NCBI GenBank assembly: GCA_913009745.1
Contig: CAJVWL010000021.1
Coordinates: 1 to 6,731 of the forward strand
Source of the DNA: an uncultured bacterium
Lineage (GTDB): Bacteria; Patescibacteriota; Minisyncoccia; UBA6257; Colwellbacteraceae
DNA: 6,731 bases
Direction of reading: 5' to 3'
A program made the translations under genes and the position numbers. Each line of letters opens with the position of its first letter. The stretch's first letter is position 1. Below the pieces are notes generated by a model. It saw nothing but the letters and a program-made list of their open reading frames with translations. It had not been told where the DNA came from and ran no database searches. This document shows, in pieces, positions 6,364-6,731 of this stretch.

Positions 6364-6696
6364 GGGGATGATCGGCATTGACGAGCTTATAACCGTAGAA
6401 GTTGCACGCAGAGCCGGATAACTCTTAAAACTTTCCAACAAATACGTGTCAACAAACGCGTACCGGCGCTAGCATACGCTTAGCGCCTGCCGCCTCTTTA
6501 GCGCTTGACTGAAGAGGACCGGCATCATACTTCAAGCTTACTTCAACTCTACGACCATGGTGTTGAAGGAAACGCATCGGTCAAAATGTTTAGATTTTTT
6601 GTTTGGTTTTAGTCTAAACATCAAAACAACCAAACTATGCCTGTAGAGACTTCTATGCGATTTGTTCGGACGCGGGTTCAATTCCCGCCATCTCCA
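6364..6696 (+). ncRNA. ssrA: Transfer-messenger RNA (tmRNA)
   Basis: tmRNA acts as alanyl-tRNA and as a short message to free stalled ribosomes and tag their products. The 5' end GGGGATG (6364-6370) pairs with CATCTCC (6689-6695), with one G-U pair, to form the 7-bp acceptor stem. The T arm is GCGGG-TTCAATT-CCCGC (6672-6688). The discriminator is A6696, and CAAC follows, so CCA is not encoded and must be added. Helix H2 is 6394-6401 with 6650-6657. H5 is 6465-6471 with 6481-6487 and contains the tag stop. PK2 has 6493-6498/6512-6517 crossed by 6503-6508/6532-6537. PK3 has 6541-6547/6562-6568 crossed by 6553-6556/6579-6582. PK4 has a 9-bp stem (6586-6594/6613-6621) crossed by an 8-bp stem (6601-6608/6628-6635). 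PK1 before the tag is less certain. The smpB stop is only 3 nt upstream, so the 5' end is probably made by RNase P. Confidence 0.93.
6448..6483 (+). other. tmRNA proteolysis-tag reading frame (VNKRVPALAYA)
   Basis: The frame GTC AAC AAA ... GCT TAG would add V-N-K-R-V-P-A-L-A-Y-A after the alanine carried by tmRNA. The bases before it, AAATACGT-GTC-AAC, align with the E. coli AAATAGTC-GCA-AAC, placing GTC as the resume codon with the conserved second codon AAC. The TAG stop lies in the H5 stem, as in other tmRNAs. The end AYA differs from the usual LAA. The choice of resume codon is inference; the frame and stop are firmer. Confidence 0.7.
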
Positions 6697-6700
6697 CAAC

Positions 6701-6729
6701 TTGACCCATTGGTGTATGTGTGCTATTTA
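6701..6729 (+). promoter_or_regulatory. Possible outward promoter at the right edge
   Basis: TTGACC (6701-6706; 5 of 6) is followed after exactly 17 nt by TATTTA (6724-6729; 3 of 6), preceded by TGC as in an extended -10. It starts 4 nt after the mature tmRNA end and would serve a gene beyond the window. No terminator hairpin for ssrA is visible in the remaining 35 nt. Confidence 0.25.
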
Positions 6730-6731
6730 GG

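Overview
The window encodes part of the translation machinery of a bacterium. It carries two class I aminoacyl-tRNA synthetases (isoleucine and arginine) and both partners of trans-translation, SmpB and tmRNA. It also carries a histidine phosphatase and a small DUF805 membrane protein. Base composition is moderately AT-rich and the genes are short and tightly packed. The IleRS is of the type 2 (eukaryote/archaea-like) kind with unusual active-site signatures, no start codon has a visible Shine-Dalgarno sequence, and the tmRNA lacks an encoded CCA. Together these suggest a member of the Patescibacteria/Candidate Phyla Radiation, perhaps Parcubacteria. That placement is inference from style; there is no rRNA in the window to confirm it. 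The code looks standard: there are no in-frame TGA codons, and all visible stops are TAA or TAG.

Layout, left to right. Positions 1-117 hold an AT-rich direct repeat, a perfect 24-bp palindrome and a promoter whose -10 box ends 7 nt before the preferred ileS start at 118. ileS (118-3009, +) is followed after 43 nt by a DUF805 membrane protein gene (3053-3502, +) with its own TATAAT box. A hairpin over the end of that gene and a perfect 48-bp palindrome (3518-3565) separate it from a convergent minus-strand pair. That pair is argS (5842-4154) and, 3 nt downstream of it, a histidine phosphatase (4150-3566). argS and smpB (5917-6360, +) are divergent from a 74-nt gap that holds promoters for both. 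Three nucleotides after the smpB stop begins the mature tmRNA (ssrA, about 6364-6696), complete with tRNA-like ends, a tag reading frame and pseudoknots. The last 35 nt hold only a possible outward promoter.

The genes work together in charging tRNA-Ile and tRNA-Arg and in rescuing stalled ribosomes. SmpB and tmRNA act as one ribonucleoprotein and are probably co-transcribed here. I found no defence system, mobile element or CRISPR array. The most notable points are the altered HIGH motif of IleRS (SYAT, together with a changed EGxDQ loop), a consistent leaderless layout at four of five protein genes, the fused smpB-ssrA unit with an internal promoter candidate and a tag ending in AYA, and two perfect palindromes that share a CATCT..CTATAG..AGATG core.
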